From PUPG01 sp964463915 (GTDB lineage Bacteria > Bacteroidota > Bacteroidia > Bacteroidales > UBA7960), in assembly GCA_964463915.1 (NCBI GenBank), contig CAYXEH010000006.1:1-64000 (forward strand): DNA of 64,000 nucleotides, written 5' to 3'. The notes under the pieces are model-generated. The model searched no databases. It had not been told where the DNA came from and was given only the letters and a program-made list of their open reading frames with translations. The position numbers were made by a program, and so were the translations under genes. Below are positions 17,460-25,752 of this stretch, one piece after another (positions within the stretch are counted from its first letter, which is position 1; each line of letters starts with the position of its first letter).

Positions 17460-19232
17460 ATGAAACAATTCTTCAAATTTATGTTCGCCTCCATGCTGGG
17501 GTTTTTTCTGACATTCGTGATTATCTTTTTTTTAATGATCGGAGTCATTGCTTCCATCGCCAGCTTTTCCTCCAAAGAGGACGCCCCGGTAAGCTCCGGC
17601 TCTGTATTACGCATGTCACTCAGCACGGAATTATCTGACCGGGAAGGCAATAATCCCTTTGAAGCCTTCGATTATATGTCCATGTCACTCAGGGAATCGA
17701 TCGGGCTCAATGAGTTGCTCGACAACATTGAAAAAGCCAAAGAAGATGAGAATATAGAAGGGATCTTTCTGGACCTGACCATCGTGCCTTCGGGTTGGAG
17801 CAGTATTCTTGAAGTCAGGAATGCCCTGAAAGATTTCCGTGAATCAGGTAAATTCGTCATCAGCTACGGAGAAGCTTATATGCAATCTGCTTACTACCTC
17901 GGTTCTGTGGCAGATGAGATATACCTTCATCCAGAAGGAATCATTGATTTTAAAGGAATCAATTCCGAGCTGGTATTCCTGAAAAACATGCTCGACAACC
18001 TGGGCATTGATCCGCAACTGATACGGCATGGCGAATACAAAAGTGCCGGAGAACCTTTATTCCGGGAAGACATGAGCACGGAAAACAGGGAGCAGGTCGA
18101 ATCTTATGTAGGATCTATCTGGAATAATGTGACCGGAGACATTGCGGAATCACGGGGCCTTACCATTAACCATGTAAATGAAGTAGCCGATGGTTTGCTT
18201 ACAAGAAACGCCCGGACCGCCATGGAAAACGACATGATCGATGGAATTGCCTACAGGGATGAAATTCTTGAACTGTTGCGGGAAAAAACGAACCTGGAAG
18301 AAGATGAGGATGTCAGGTTCGTCTCTCTGGAACGATACAAACGCGCTCCCAAGCCACGGCATATGATCACCCCGCGCAGCGGAAAACGCGTTGCAGTGGT
18401 TTATGCAAGTGGAGGAATCATTGACGGCAAGGGCGGAGAAAACAGTATCGGATCAATAGATATGTCTGCGGCCATCAGGGAAGCCCGAAGGGATGAATCG
18501 GTGAAAGCGATCGTGCTCCGTATCAACTCGCCGGGTGGAAGTGCCCTGGCCTCAGACGTTATACTAAGAGAGGTTAAACTCGCCGCAGAAGAAAAGCCGG
18601 TGATTGCCTCCATGGGAGATGTGGCCGCCTCAGGCGGATATTATATTGCCTGTGCAGCAAATGAGATCATGGCCCACCCCAATACCATTACCGGTTCGAT
18701 CGGAGTATTCGGCATGATTCCCAACATGCAGGAATTTTTCAATGAAAAAATCGGTCTCACATTTGACAATGTAAAGACCAATGAATATGCCGACCTGAGA
18801 TCCCTCACAAGACCCATGCGGCCAGCAGAAAGACGGATAATACAGGAAATGATCGGCGACGTATACCAAACTTTCATCGGTCATGTGGCCGAAGGCCGGG
18901 GCATGCCCGAATCTGTTGTTGATGAACTGGGTCGCGGACGCGTCTGGAGTGGTGCAGAAGCCCGGCAAAACGGGCTGATCGATGAATTCGGCGGGTTGCA
19001 CGATGCCATTGAACGGGCTGCTTCAATGGCTGAACTGGAAGATTACCACATTGTAGAGTATCCCAAACGCAAAGACTTCCTGACCCAAATAATGGAGGAT
19101 TTTGGCGGAATAGAAGAACGAATGATCCAACGCAGATTGGGCGATAACTATCGTTATTACAAACAGATCAATGATGCAAGCCAGATGTCCGGAATCCTCA
19201 CAAGGATGCCTTATGACATCTACCTGGACTGA
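17460..19232 (+). CDS. sppA: Signal peptide peptidase SppA, 67K type
   Basis: A 590 aa inner-membrane serine protease (S49) with one N-terminal transmembrane helix (about 10-35) and tandem SppA domains. The catalytic pair is complete: Lys194 in G-E-Y-K-S-A-G-E-P of the first repeat and Ser391 in D-V-A-A-S-G-G-Y-Y of the second, the arrangement of the long Escherichia coli-type enzyme. It degrades leftover signal peptides and some membrane proteins. It is transcribed alone, divergent from folK. Confidence 0.96.
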   Translation: MKQFFKFMFASMLGFFLTFVIIFFLMIGVIASIASFSSKEDAPVSSGSVLRMSLSTELSDREGNNPFEAFDYMSMSLRESIGLNELLDNIEKAKEDENIEGIFLDLTIVPSGWSSILEVRNALKDFRESGKFVISYGEAYMQSAYYLGSVADEIYLHPEGIIDFKGINSELVFLKNMLDNLGIDPQLIRHGEYKSAGEPLFREDMSTENREQVESYVGSIWNNVTGDIAESRGLTINHVNEVADGLLTRNARTAMENDMIDGIAYRDEILELLREKTNLEEDEDVRFVSLERYKRAPKPRHMITPRSGKRVAVVYASGGIIDGKGGENSIGSIDMSAAIREARRDESVKAIVLRINSPGGSALASDVILREVKLAAEEKPVIASMGDVAASGGYYIACAANEIMAHPNTITGSIGVFGMIPNMQEFFNEKIGLTFDNVKTNEYADLRSLTRPMRPAERRIIQEMIGDVYQTFIGHVAEGRGMPESVVDELGRGRVWSGAEARQNGLIDEFGGLHDAIERAASMAELEDYHIVEYPKRKDFLTQIMEDFGGIEERMIQRRLGDNYRYYKQINDASQMSGILTRMPYDIYLD

Positions 19233-19247
19233 ACCTAACGGCTGACC

Positions 19248-20693
19248 CTATTCATTGAGCCGGTGCAATTCTATATCCGGCCTTCCCCACATAAGGAAAA
19301 TTGCATTGGGTATATCGGTATTTTGCAGAAAAGGGCCCCTCACGGGGTCTTTTTCATCAGCAAAATAAGTAAACATTTCTGTTCCGGGGCCTTTGGCATA
19401 GAAAGGGACAAGCATATTGGTATGGCCTCCTGAGTTCCACTGAACTTCCGGCAAATTCCCCTGACCTCTGTTCACAACGGGATCATTTACCGGCTCAGGG
19501 TGGTTCGGGCCGGTCAGGTAACCGGTTTCGTGGTCGCTGGTGACAATGATCAGGGTCTCTTCCCAGCTGCTGTTTTCCTCTACCCACTCTACGGCAGCTT
19601 CTATGGAATGATTGAAATCCGTCATTTCTTCAATCATGCGACCCAGATGATTATCGTGTCCGGCCCAGTCAATGGCTCCTCCCTCAACCATCAGGAAAAA
19701 GCCCTCATCTTCCTGGCTTAATATGTTGATGGAAGCCCTGGTCATTTCCTCAAGGGTTGGCACATTTTCATTGAATGGCTGCGTAAATGGCATCTCTTTT
19801 TCTTCTTCCATTGAGCGGCCGTAATTCAGTGTAGAATATACCTGCGGAATGCCGATCACCCGTTTGGGTGCAGGCCCTGATGCCATATCGAGGAAATCTT
19901 CCCTGCTTTCAATTAAGGTCCATGGATCACGCTGGCCATCCCCGTCTACATCCTGCACATAGAGTTGCTGGTCATCGTTGGAAAAAGCAGTACGCCCTTC
20001 ATTGGATGCCAATTGTTCCCAGATCTCATCACCGCCAGGATAGCGGGCTGAGATCTCTTCCGTTACACCATCATCGTTGTAACCGGGATGCCCGGCTCCC
20101 ATCAGCACATCCAGACGTGAATGGAAAAGCATATACCGCCCAATTTCTTCATAATTATGCCGGGCTTCGTTATGCGCTACAAAAGCCGCAGGAGTAGCAT
20201 GACTCAGCGGCACACTGGTCACGATGCCTTTGGATTTTCCGGCGGCTTTGGCAGCCTGGCTGATATGTGTCAGGGTATCTCCGTACAGTCCGATACCGAT
20301 GAATCCGCCAACTGTCTTATTACCGGTGGACAATGCGGTACCAGCTGCGCCACTGTCTGTGTATCCGGTTGCGAGGTAGTTTTCCTCCTCCCAGGCAGTG
20401 CGGGGTGCGTAGCCATTCATAAAAACTGTATCACCATCACGAATGTCTGCTGCCATATAAGTGGCTTGCGCCAGTTGAAGCCAGTCATTTTGCTCGTATA
20501 CCTGGGAACCGGCTTCCCCGTGTTGGTAATAATTAGCGGCCAGCACATGGTTAAACCCCATTCCGTCACCCACAAAGAATATGATGTTTTTGGGGTTCGG
20601 GAGAGATTCTTCTTCCACATCCGCCCGGCATGACATCAAAAACCCGGAAGAGATCAGTAAAAGTATATAAAACAGTACTCTTGTTCTTCTCAT
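19248..20693 (-). CDS. Alkaline phosphatase (lipoprotein)
   Basis: About 481 aa from the ATG at 20693. The N-terminus is a lipoprotein signal ending L-M-S-C (about residue 22), followed by the metal site F-V-G-D-G-M-G, nucleophile motif T-D-S-G-A-A-G-T-A, S-H-A-T-P-A-A-F, E-G-G-A-I-D-W-A-G-H and S-D-H-E-T-G: the full set of zinc/magnesium ligands of the alkaline phosphatase superfamily. It would release phosphate from organic esters at the cell surface or periplasm. It is convergent with sppA (15 bases between stops). Confidence 0.95.
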   Translation of the reverse strand: MRRTRVLFYILLLISSGFLMSCRADVEEESLPNPKNIIFFVGDGMGFNHVLAANYYQHGEAGSQVYEQNDWLQLAQATYMAADIRDGDTVFMNGYAPRTAWEEENYLATGYTDSGAAGTALSTGNKTVGGFIGIGLYGDTLTHISQAAKAAGKSKGIVTSVPLSHATPAAFVAHNEARHNYEEIGRYMLFHSRLDVLMGAGHPGYNDDGVTEEISARYPGGDEIWEQLASNEGRTAFSNDDQQLYVQDVDGDGQRDPWTLIESREDFLDMASGPAPKRVIGIPQVYSTLNYGRSMEEEKEMPFTQPFNENVPTLEEMTRASINILSQEDEGFFLMVEGGAIDWAGHDNHLGRMIEEMTDFNHSIEAAVEWVEENSSWEETLIIVTSDHETGYLTGPNHPEPVNDPVVNRGQGNLPEVQWNSGGHTNMLVPFYAKGPGTEMFTYFADEKDPVRGPFLQNTDIPNAIFLMWGRPDIELHRLNE

Positions 20694-20928
20694 TTTAAAG
20701 CGATTTTTATTAAATAAACACAACGAATGGCAAAATTACCTATTAATACAACATTGCCTGAAACAAAAAGTTTACCCAAACCCGGCCATGTTGGATACGT
20801 ACCTGACCGGCAACAAATTTAGGTTATCCAGATGAAGGAATTACAACATTTCGATGATACTTCTGTTAACAGCGTTAACGTGGTGAAAAAAATCAACTCC
20901 AGGCAATAATATAAACTACTGCCCGGCA

Positions 20929-22002
20929 TTAAGCAATGAACCGTACAGCAGAAGCCTTAAAGGTGATCCAGACGGTTTTTCCGGGACTGAGCTCCATTTT
21001 TTCCACAGACTGCCTGCTCACCGATACAACAAACTCCGCCCCGGCTTCCACCACCACTTCCATTCCGGCCCCGCACAGATAAACTTCCCTGATAAGCCCC
21101 CGGTAACTATTCACAGCAGAGGTCTCCAGGGGTGATTCCGAAATGATGATGTCTTCCTGGGGTATCATCACATATCCCTCGTCTTTCCCGTTATCCGCCA
21201 AGAACCCGATGGAAAGCTTATCACCAACAATGGCATGATGCATCCCCGTCTGGCCGTTGCTTTGTTTAATCCGGCAACGGAATAAGTTTTTGATTCCACT
21301 GAACCTTGCCACGAATTCCGTTTTCGGGTGTCTGAAAACCTGGTCGGGCGTACCGGTCTGAATCAGTTTTCCCTGTTCGATCACAGCCACCTTATTGGCC
21401 AGTGTCGCAGCCTCCATATAGTCGTGCGTTACATGGATCACTGTTTTCCCCTGCGCATGAATACGACGCAGAAGGGCACGCAGCCCGGTTTTTAATTTCA
21501 CATCCAGGTTCGACAAAGGCTCGTCAAGCAACAGGATGTCAGGATCAGCAGCCAGGGTACGTGCAAGTGCCACCCGCTGTCCCTCCCCGCCTGAGAGTGT
21601 TCCCGGATAACGGTTCAGCAGATGTTCCACGCCTGTTTCCCGGGCCAGCTGTCTGACCTTTTCACGCAGTTTCTCTCTGGTATACTTTCTGTTGCGTAAT
21701 GGGTAGGCAATGTTGGCAGCCACCCTGAGATGAGGAAAAAGTGACAGGTCCTGGTAGACCAACCCAATTCGCCTGTTCTGAATCCTTCTGGAGGTAATGT
21801 TCTCCCCGTTTAGAAGGATTTCCCCCCTGGCCGGTTTCAACAATCCTGCCAGTACTTCCAGCAGGACCGTTTTCCCGGCACCCGACACCCCCAGCAACGC
21901 GAGATAATCATTTTTCCCCAGCTCAAGGTTTACTCCTTCCAATACGAAGGAATCAAGACGTACACTTATGTTTTTTAATTCCAGCATGGGCCGGTATCTC
22001 AT
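20929..22002 (-). CDS. Molybdate/tungstate-type ABC transporter ATP-binding protein
   Basis: A 357 aa ATPase: Walker A G-V-S-G-A-G-K-T, Q-loop V-Y-Q-D, signature L-S-G-G-E-G-Q-R, Walker B L-L-L-D-E-P-L-S-N-L-D, then a C-terminal TOBE-like domain (about 290-357) of the kind that binds oxyanions. Specificity as ModC/WtpC rests on this layout plus the adjacent permease and molybdopterin genes; sulfate or thiamine relatives are similar. It starts 21 bases after the permease. The start could be Met6 (21987). Confidence 0.88.
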   Translation of the reverse strand: MRYRPMLELKNISVRLDSFVLEGVNLELGKNDYLALLGVSGAGKTVLLEVLAGLLKPARGEILLNGENITSRRIQNRRIGLVYQDLSLFPHLRVAANIAYPLRNRKYTREKLREKVRQLARETGVEHLLNRYPGTLSGGEGQRVALARTLAADPDILLLDEPLSNLDVKLKTGLRALLRRIHAQGKTVIHVTHDYMEAATLANKVAVIEQGKLIQTGTPDQVFRHPKTEFVARFSGIKNLFRCRIKQSNGQTGMHHAIVGDKLSIGFLADNGKDEGYVMIPQEDIIISESPLETSAVNSYRGLIREVYLCGAGMEVVVEAGAEFVVSVSRQSVEKMELSPGKTVWITFKASAVRFIA

Positions 22003-22023
22003 TACGAATGTTTCCTCTCTGAC

Positions 22024-22818
22024 TTATCTTTGTTTCGCCCCATTTCGGGAGGCCCCTGCCAGCAAACGCATCCCAGTGAATATGATGAGACATATTGCTA
22101 CAAAAACTGCTGCCACCGGCCTGGCGTAGGCCAGCCCGAATGAAGCAAACCGCTCCCAGATCAAAACCGGGGTTACCATGGGATGATAGGCGATAATCAC
22201 AACAGCACCGAATTCGCTCAGCCCCCTGGCCCACATCATGGTAAGCCCTGTAAGCACCTGGCGCCTGGCCAGTGGGAGCGAAATGGTAAAAAACACCCTC
22301 CATGGAGAAGCGCCCAGATTCAGGGCAGCTTTTTCCAGTTTCTCCGGAACAGCTTCAAAACCATCACGTGCGGCATTGATCAAAAAAGGGATGCTTACGA
22401 AAGCCATGGCCACAATTATGCCGGCTGCTCCACCCACGAATTGAATCCCGGCAGTCTCCCCGGCCTGCCCAATCAGGGTACCGCGACTGACAATCCCCAA
22501 AATGGCAATTCCAGCAGCGGAATGAGGGATCACCACGGGAAGATCAATCAATCCGTTAACCAGGCCCTTACCAGGAAAGGATTTTCGTGCCAAAATATAA
22601 GCCAGGGGGATGGCGGCAATGCCAAATATAATTACCCCTGCCAGTGATGCCAGTAACGTCAGCCGGATGCTTTCCCTCACCTGGGAATCAGCCAGGGTTT
22701 CCAGGTACTGAGATCCGGAAGTCTGCAGGAACATCCCGGCCAGAGGGGCCACAATAAATAGAAGTATCAGGCCACTCAGGAATAAAAAGACCAGGCCTGT
22801 TTTCCAGTTTTTCAGCAT
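22024..22818 (-). CDS. Molybdate/tungstate-type ABC transporter permease
   Basis: A 264 aa inner-membrane permease with about six hydrophobic helices. The EAA loop reads E-K-A-A-L-N-L-G-A-S-P-W-R, and W-A-R-G-L-S-E-F-G-A-V-V is the signature seen in ModB/WtpB/CysT-type permeases. It heads a two-gene unit with the ATPase. No substrate-binding protein gene is adjacent on either side, although these importers need one. Confidence 0.88.
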   Translation of the reverse strand: MLKNWKTGLVFLFLSGLILLFIVAPLAGMFLQTSGSQYLETLADSQVRESIRLTLLASLAGVIIFGIAAIPLAYILARKSFPGKGLVNGLIDLPVVIPHSAAGIAILGIVSRGTLIGQAGETAGIQFVGGAAGIIVAMAFVSIPFLINAARDGFEAVPEKLEKAALNLGASPWRVFFTISLPLARRQVLTGLTMMWARGLSEFGAVVIIAYHPMVTPVLIWERFASFGLAYARPVAAVFVAICLIIFTGMRLLAGASRNGAKQR

Positions 22819-22899
22819 AGTTACCGATATAAAATCTACAGCCTGCTGTATGCTTTAGCTCGCTCAGTACAAACTTACCGAATATTTTCAGATAAGTAA

Positions 22900-22914
22900 G
22901 CGGCAATCTGCCGC
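22900..22914. repeat. Small palindrome in the divergent Mo-transport/Moco promoter region
   Basis: GCGGCA-ATC-TGCCGC, a perfect 6 bp stem with a 3-base spacer, lies in the 179 bases between the divergent permease and MoeB-like genes. It could be an operator half-site pair, but nothing else supports this. Confidence 0.35.
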
Positions 22915-22997
22915 CCCGGAAGTGGCTGCATCTGCGGAACGCAAATTGTGTATGGGTTTTTTGTAACTTCGTATGTTCAAAATAAGAAGGCAAAAAT

Positions 22998-23690
22998 ATG
23001 ACGAATTTGTCGGAACGCTATATCCGCAACGAAAAAATGCTCAGTGCAGAAGAGAACAAAAGGCTGAGGGGATTTAGTATCGCGGTGGTAGGTTGCGGAG
23101 GACTCGGCGGACATATCATTGAAATGCTTGCCCGGCTGGGGGTTGGCCGTTTAACGCTTATTGACGGGGATGTGTTCGAACCATCCAACCTGAACCGTCA
23201 GTTACTCGCCACACCCGAAAACCTGGGGCAGTCCAAGGCAAAAGAGGCGGAGAAAAGGGTGTTGCTGATCAACCCGGAAGTGCAGGTTCTGTCAAGACAA
23301 ACCAGGCTGGAAGCGCAGAATGCCGAGGAACTGCTTCAGGGACACGATCTGATTTGTGATGCCCTGGACAACATCCCTACCCGCCTCATGATTGAGGACA
23401 CTGCAGCAAAACTACAGATCCCGGTGGTATTCGGTGCCATTGCAGGCTGGTATGCCCAGATCGGGAGCATCATGCCGGGTGATCGCCTGTTGGAAAAACT
23501 TTACATGAAAAGTGAAGTTGAACAAGGGTTGGAAGTATACCTGGGTAATCCCTCATTCACCCCAGCCCTGGCCGCATCTTTGCAGGTAGCCGAGGCAGTT
23601 AAGATCCTGCTCGGGAAGGAAGGTGTCCTGAAGAACAAACTGTTGATAATTGACACCCTGAAACATGACTACCATATCATCGATATGTAA
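22998..23690 (+). CDS. HesA/MoeB/ThiF family E1-like adenylyltransferase
   Basis: A 230 aa protein with the nucleotide-binding G-C-G-G-L-G-G motif (about 32-38), D-G-D-V-F-E-P-S-N-L-N-R-Q and the D-A-L-D-N segment that binds ATP and the acceptor tail. It would adenylate the C-terminal glycine of a ubiquitin-like sulfur carrier such as MoaD or ThiS. The two CxxC zinc pairs of classical MoeB are absent, and no MoaD is nearby. First gene of the molybdopterin run; moeA follows after 29 bases. Confidence 0.88.
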   Translation: MTNLSERYIRNEKMLSAEENKRLRGFSIAVVGCGGLGGHIIEMLARLGVGRLTLIDGDVFEPSNLNRQLLATPENLGQSKAKEAEKRVLLINPEVQVLSRQTRLEAQNAEELLQGHDLICDALDNIPTRLMIEDTAAKLQIPVVFGAIAGWYAQIGSIMPGDRLLEKLYMKSEVEQGLEVYLGNPSFTPALAASLQVAEAVKILLGKEGVLKNKLLIIDTLKHDYHIIDM

Positions 23691-23719
23691 AATAGATTCA
23701 CAATAAAGATAGCAACAAA

Positions 23720-24895
23720 ATGATCCCTTTTGAAGAGGCACTGGCCATTACCCTGGAAACACCCATCAGTAAAGGTACAGAACGAGTTGATTTTAATGAT
23801 GCCCTTTACAGGGTGCTGGCAGAAGATGTCTTTTCAGATGTGGACATGCCACCTTTTCACAAGGCTGCAATGGACGGTTATGCATGCAGAAAGGAAGACC
23901 TTGACCAGGAGCTGAAGGTGTTGGAAGTGCTTGCAGCGGGAGATGTTCCTTCCACATCCGTCGGCCCCGGACAATGCAGTAAGATCATGACAGGAGCCAT
24001 GGTTCCGGAGGGTGCTGATACAGTGATCATGGTAGAGCAAACAGCAGAGTATACCCCCGGACATATCCGTTTCACGGGCGAGAAAACCGCCCCAAATATT
24101 GCCCGTAAGGCCGAGGACATTAAGTCCGGTGACAAAGTGCTTGACCAGGGCACACTGATCCTTCCTCAGCATACACCCATCCTGGCATCGGTCGGATGCA
24201 CCAGTCCGCTGGTTTCCAAGAAGGTGCGTGTCGGCATTCTCTCGACCGGCGATGAACTGGTTGAACCAAATGTGATACCCGGCCCGGGAGCAATAAGAAA
24301 CAGCAACGGATTCCAGCTCATTGCCCAGGTAAGGGCATCACATTGTGAGCCCAATTATATGGGCATCATCCCCGACAATGAAGAAGACACCAACCGGGCC
24401 ATTGGTAAGGCAATTGCTCAGAACGATGTGGTGATTCTCACCGGAGGCGTGTCTGCCGGAGACTTTGATTTTGTTCCGAAGATCATGCGCAAAAACGGAG
24501 TGAATATCCGCTTTCAGAAAGTGGCCGTAAAACCAGGACGGCCGACCGTGTTTGGCACAACGGAAAACGCAGCGATTTTCGGCCTTCCCGGCAATCCGGT
24601 TTCATCATTTGTGAACTTTGAAGTATTCGTTAAACCCCTTTTGTTTAAAATGATGGGGCATCAGTACCAGCCACTGGTTCTGAAAATGCCGCTGGAGATA
24701 CACTACAAAAGAAAAAAAGCCGACAGGGTGGAATTTATTCCGGTGCATATCAACCCGGCTGGCACAGTGGTTCCGGCACGTTATCACGGGTCTGCACACA
24801 TTCACGCCATAAGCATGGCCAACGGTATCATGCGCATCCCAAAAGGCACACTTGAACTAAAAAAAGGAGATTCCACGGATGTTAGACCAATATAA
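23720..24895 (+). CDS. moeA: Molybdopterin molybdenumtransferase MoeA
   Basis: A 391 aa enzyme that inserts molybdate (or tungstate) into adenylylated molybdopterin. Seen: P-P-F-H-K-A-A-M-D-G-Y-A near 41-52, I-M-T-G-A-M-V-P, G-I-L-S-T-G-D-E-L-V, L-T-G-G-V-S-A-G-D-F-D, V-K-P-G-R-P and F-G-L-P-G-N-P-V-S. All the MoeA landmarks and the normal length are present. The last 17 bases overlap the moaA start. Confidence 0.95.
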   Translation: MIPFEEALAITLETPISKGTERVDFNDALYRVLAEDVFSDVDMPPFHKAAMDGYACRKEDLDQELKVLEVLAAGDVPSTSVGPGQCSKIMTGAMVPEGADTVIMVEQTAEYTPGHIRFTGEKTAPNIARKAEDIKSGDKVLDQGTLILPQHTPILASVGCTSPLVSKKVRVGILSTGDELVEPNVIPGPGAIRNSNGFQLIAQVRASHCEPNYMGIIPDNEEDTNRAIGKAIAQNDVVILTGGVSAGDFDFVPKIMRKNGVNIRFQKVAVKPGRPTVFGTTENAAIFGLPGNPVSSFVNFEVFVKPLLFKMMGHQYQPLVLKMPLEIHYKRKKADRVEFIPVHINPAGTVVPARYHGSAHIHAISMANGIMRIPKGTLELKKGDSTDVRPI

Positions 24896-25679
24896 ACGAC
24901 CCATCAATTACCTGCGTATTTCGGTGACAGACCGCTGTAACCTCCGATGCAGGTACTGCATGCCGGAAAACGATCCATGTCTGCTAAGCCACGAAGATAT
25001 CCTCTCCTTTGAGGAGATCCGGGAGGTGGTAGCCGTGGGTGTTTCCATGGGCATTGACAAAGTAAGACTTACCGGGGGGGAGCCATTGGTGCGCAAGGAT
25101 ATTGTTGATCTTGTGGAGATGATCTCAGGGGTTCAGGGCGTCAGGGATCTGTCTATGACAACAAATGCCACTTTGCTTGCCCCCTTTGCAGCTCCGCTGG
25201 CCGAAGCAGGATTACAACGGGTAAATATCAGCCTTGATACACTGGACCCTGAAAAATTCAGGAGTTTAACCCGCGGCGGGGATATTCGCAAAGTATTTGC
25301 CGGAATTCAGGCGGCGAAAAAAGCCGGGCTCTCGCCCATCAAGGTCAACTGTGTGCTGGGCGAAAAAGACGACAGCCGGGATGCACAGGCTTTAAAAAAT
25401 TACTGCCATGAAAACCAACTGCAGCTTAGGTTCATCAAACAAATGAATCTGCAAACCGGTCATTTCGACATCGTTGAAGGTGGCACCGGCGGCGACTGCA
25501 AAAACTGTAACCGCCTGAGACTGACCAGCGACGGAAAGATCAAGCCCTGCCTGTTCAGCGACATTGCGTATGATATTCGTGTGGCAGGAATCCGGGAGGC
25601 ACTGGAGATGGCACTGGAGAATAAACCGGAGAAAGGCACCGTTAGCTTCAGCAATTGTTTCCACAACATTGGCGGCTGA
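24879..25679 (+). CDS. moaA: GTP 3',8-cyclase MoaA, shortened form (radical SAM)
   Basis: A 266 aa protein, well below the usual 320-340. It keeps the radical SAM cluster motif C20-x3-C24-x2-C27, the T-G-G-E-P SAM site, N-I-S-L-D-T-L, the C-terminal cluster C207-x2-C210-x13-C224 with N-R-L-R-L-T, and the terminal Gly-Gly that canonical MoaA uses in catalysis. Missing is the middle stretch of about 60 residues that normally sits between the R-F-I-E-like strand (here L-R-F-I-K-Q-M) and the second cluster. MoaA begins molybdopterin synthesis from GTP. Overlaps moeA by 17 bases. The shortening looks like a clean family variant, not a frameshift. Confidence 0.85.
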   Translation: MLDQYKRPINYLRISVTDRCNLRCRYCMPENDPCLLSHEDILSFEEIREVVAVGVSMGIDKVRLTGGEPLVRKDIVDLVEMISGVQGVRDLSMTTNATLLAPFAAPLAEAGLQRVNISLDTLDPEKFRSLTRGGDIRKVFAGIQAAKKAGLSPIKVNCVLGEKDDSRDAQALKNYCHENQLQLRFIKQMNLQTGHFDIVEGGTGGDCKNCNRLRLTSDGKIKPCLFSDIAYDIRVAGIREALEMALENKPEKGTVSFSNCFHNIGG

Positions 25680-25752
25680 CAGTAGCCGGGAATTAAACCA
25701 GGCAGGGATTTGTTCAATTGATTGCGGGAAAAAGCCATAGCTGAAATAACAG

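Noticed and set aside
20863..20880. GTTAAC-AGC-GTTAAC direct/palindromic repeat downstream of the oxyanion ABC genes
   Set aside because: Two short self-complementary hexamers near each other may occur by chance; no promoter or other copies support an operator.
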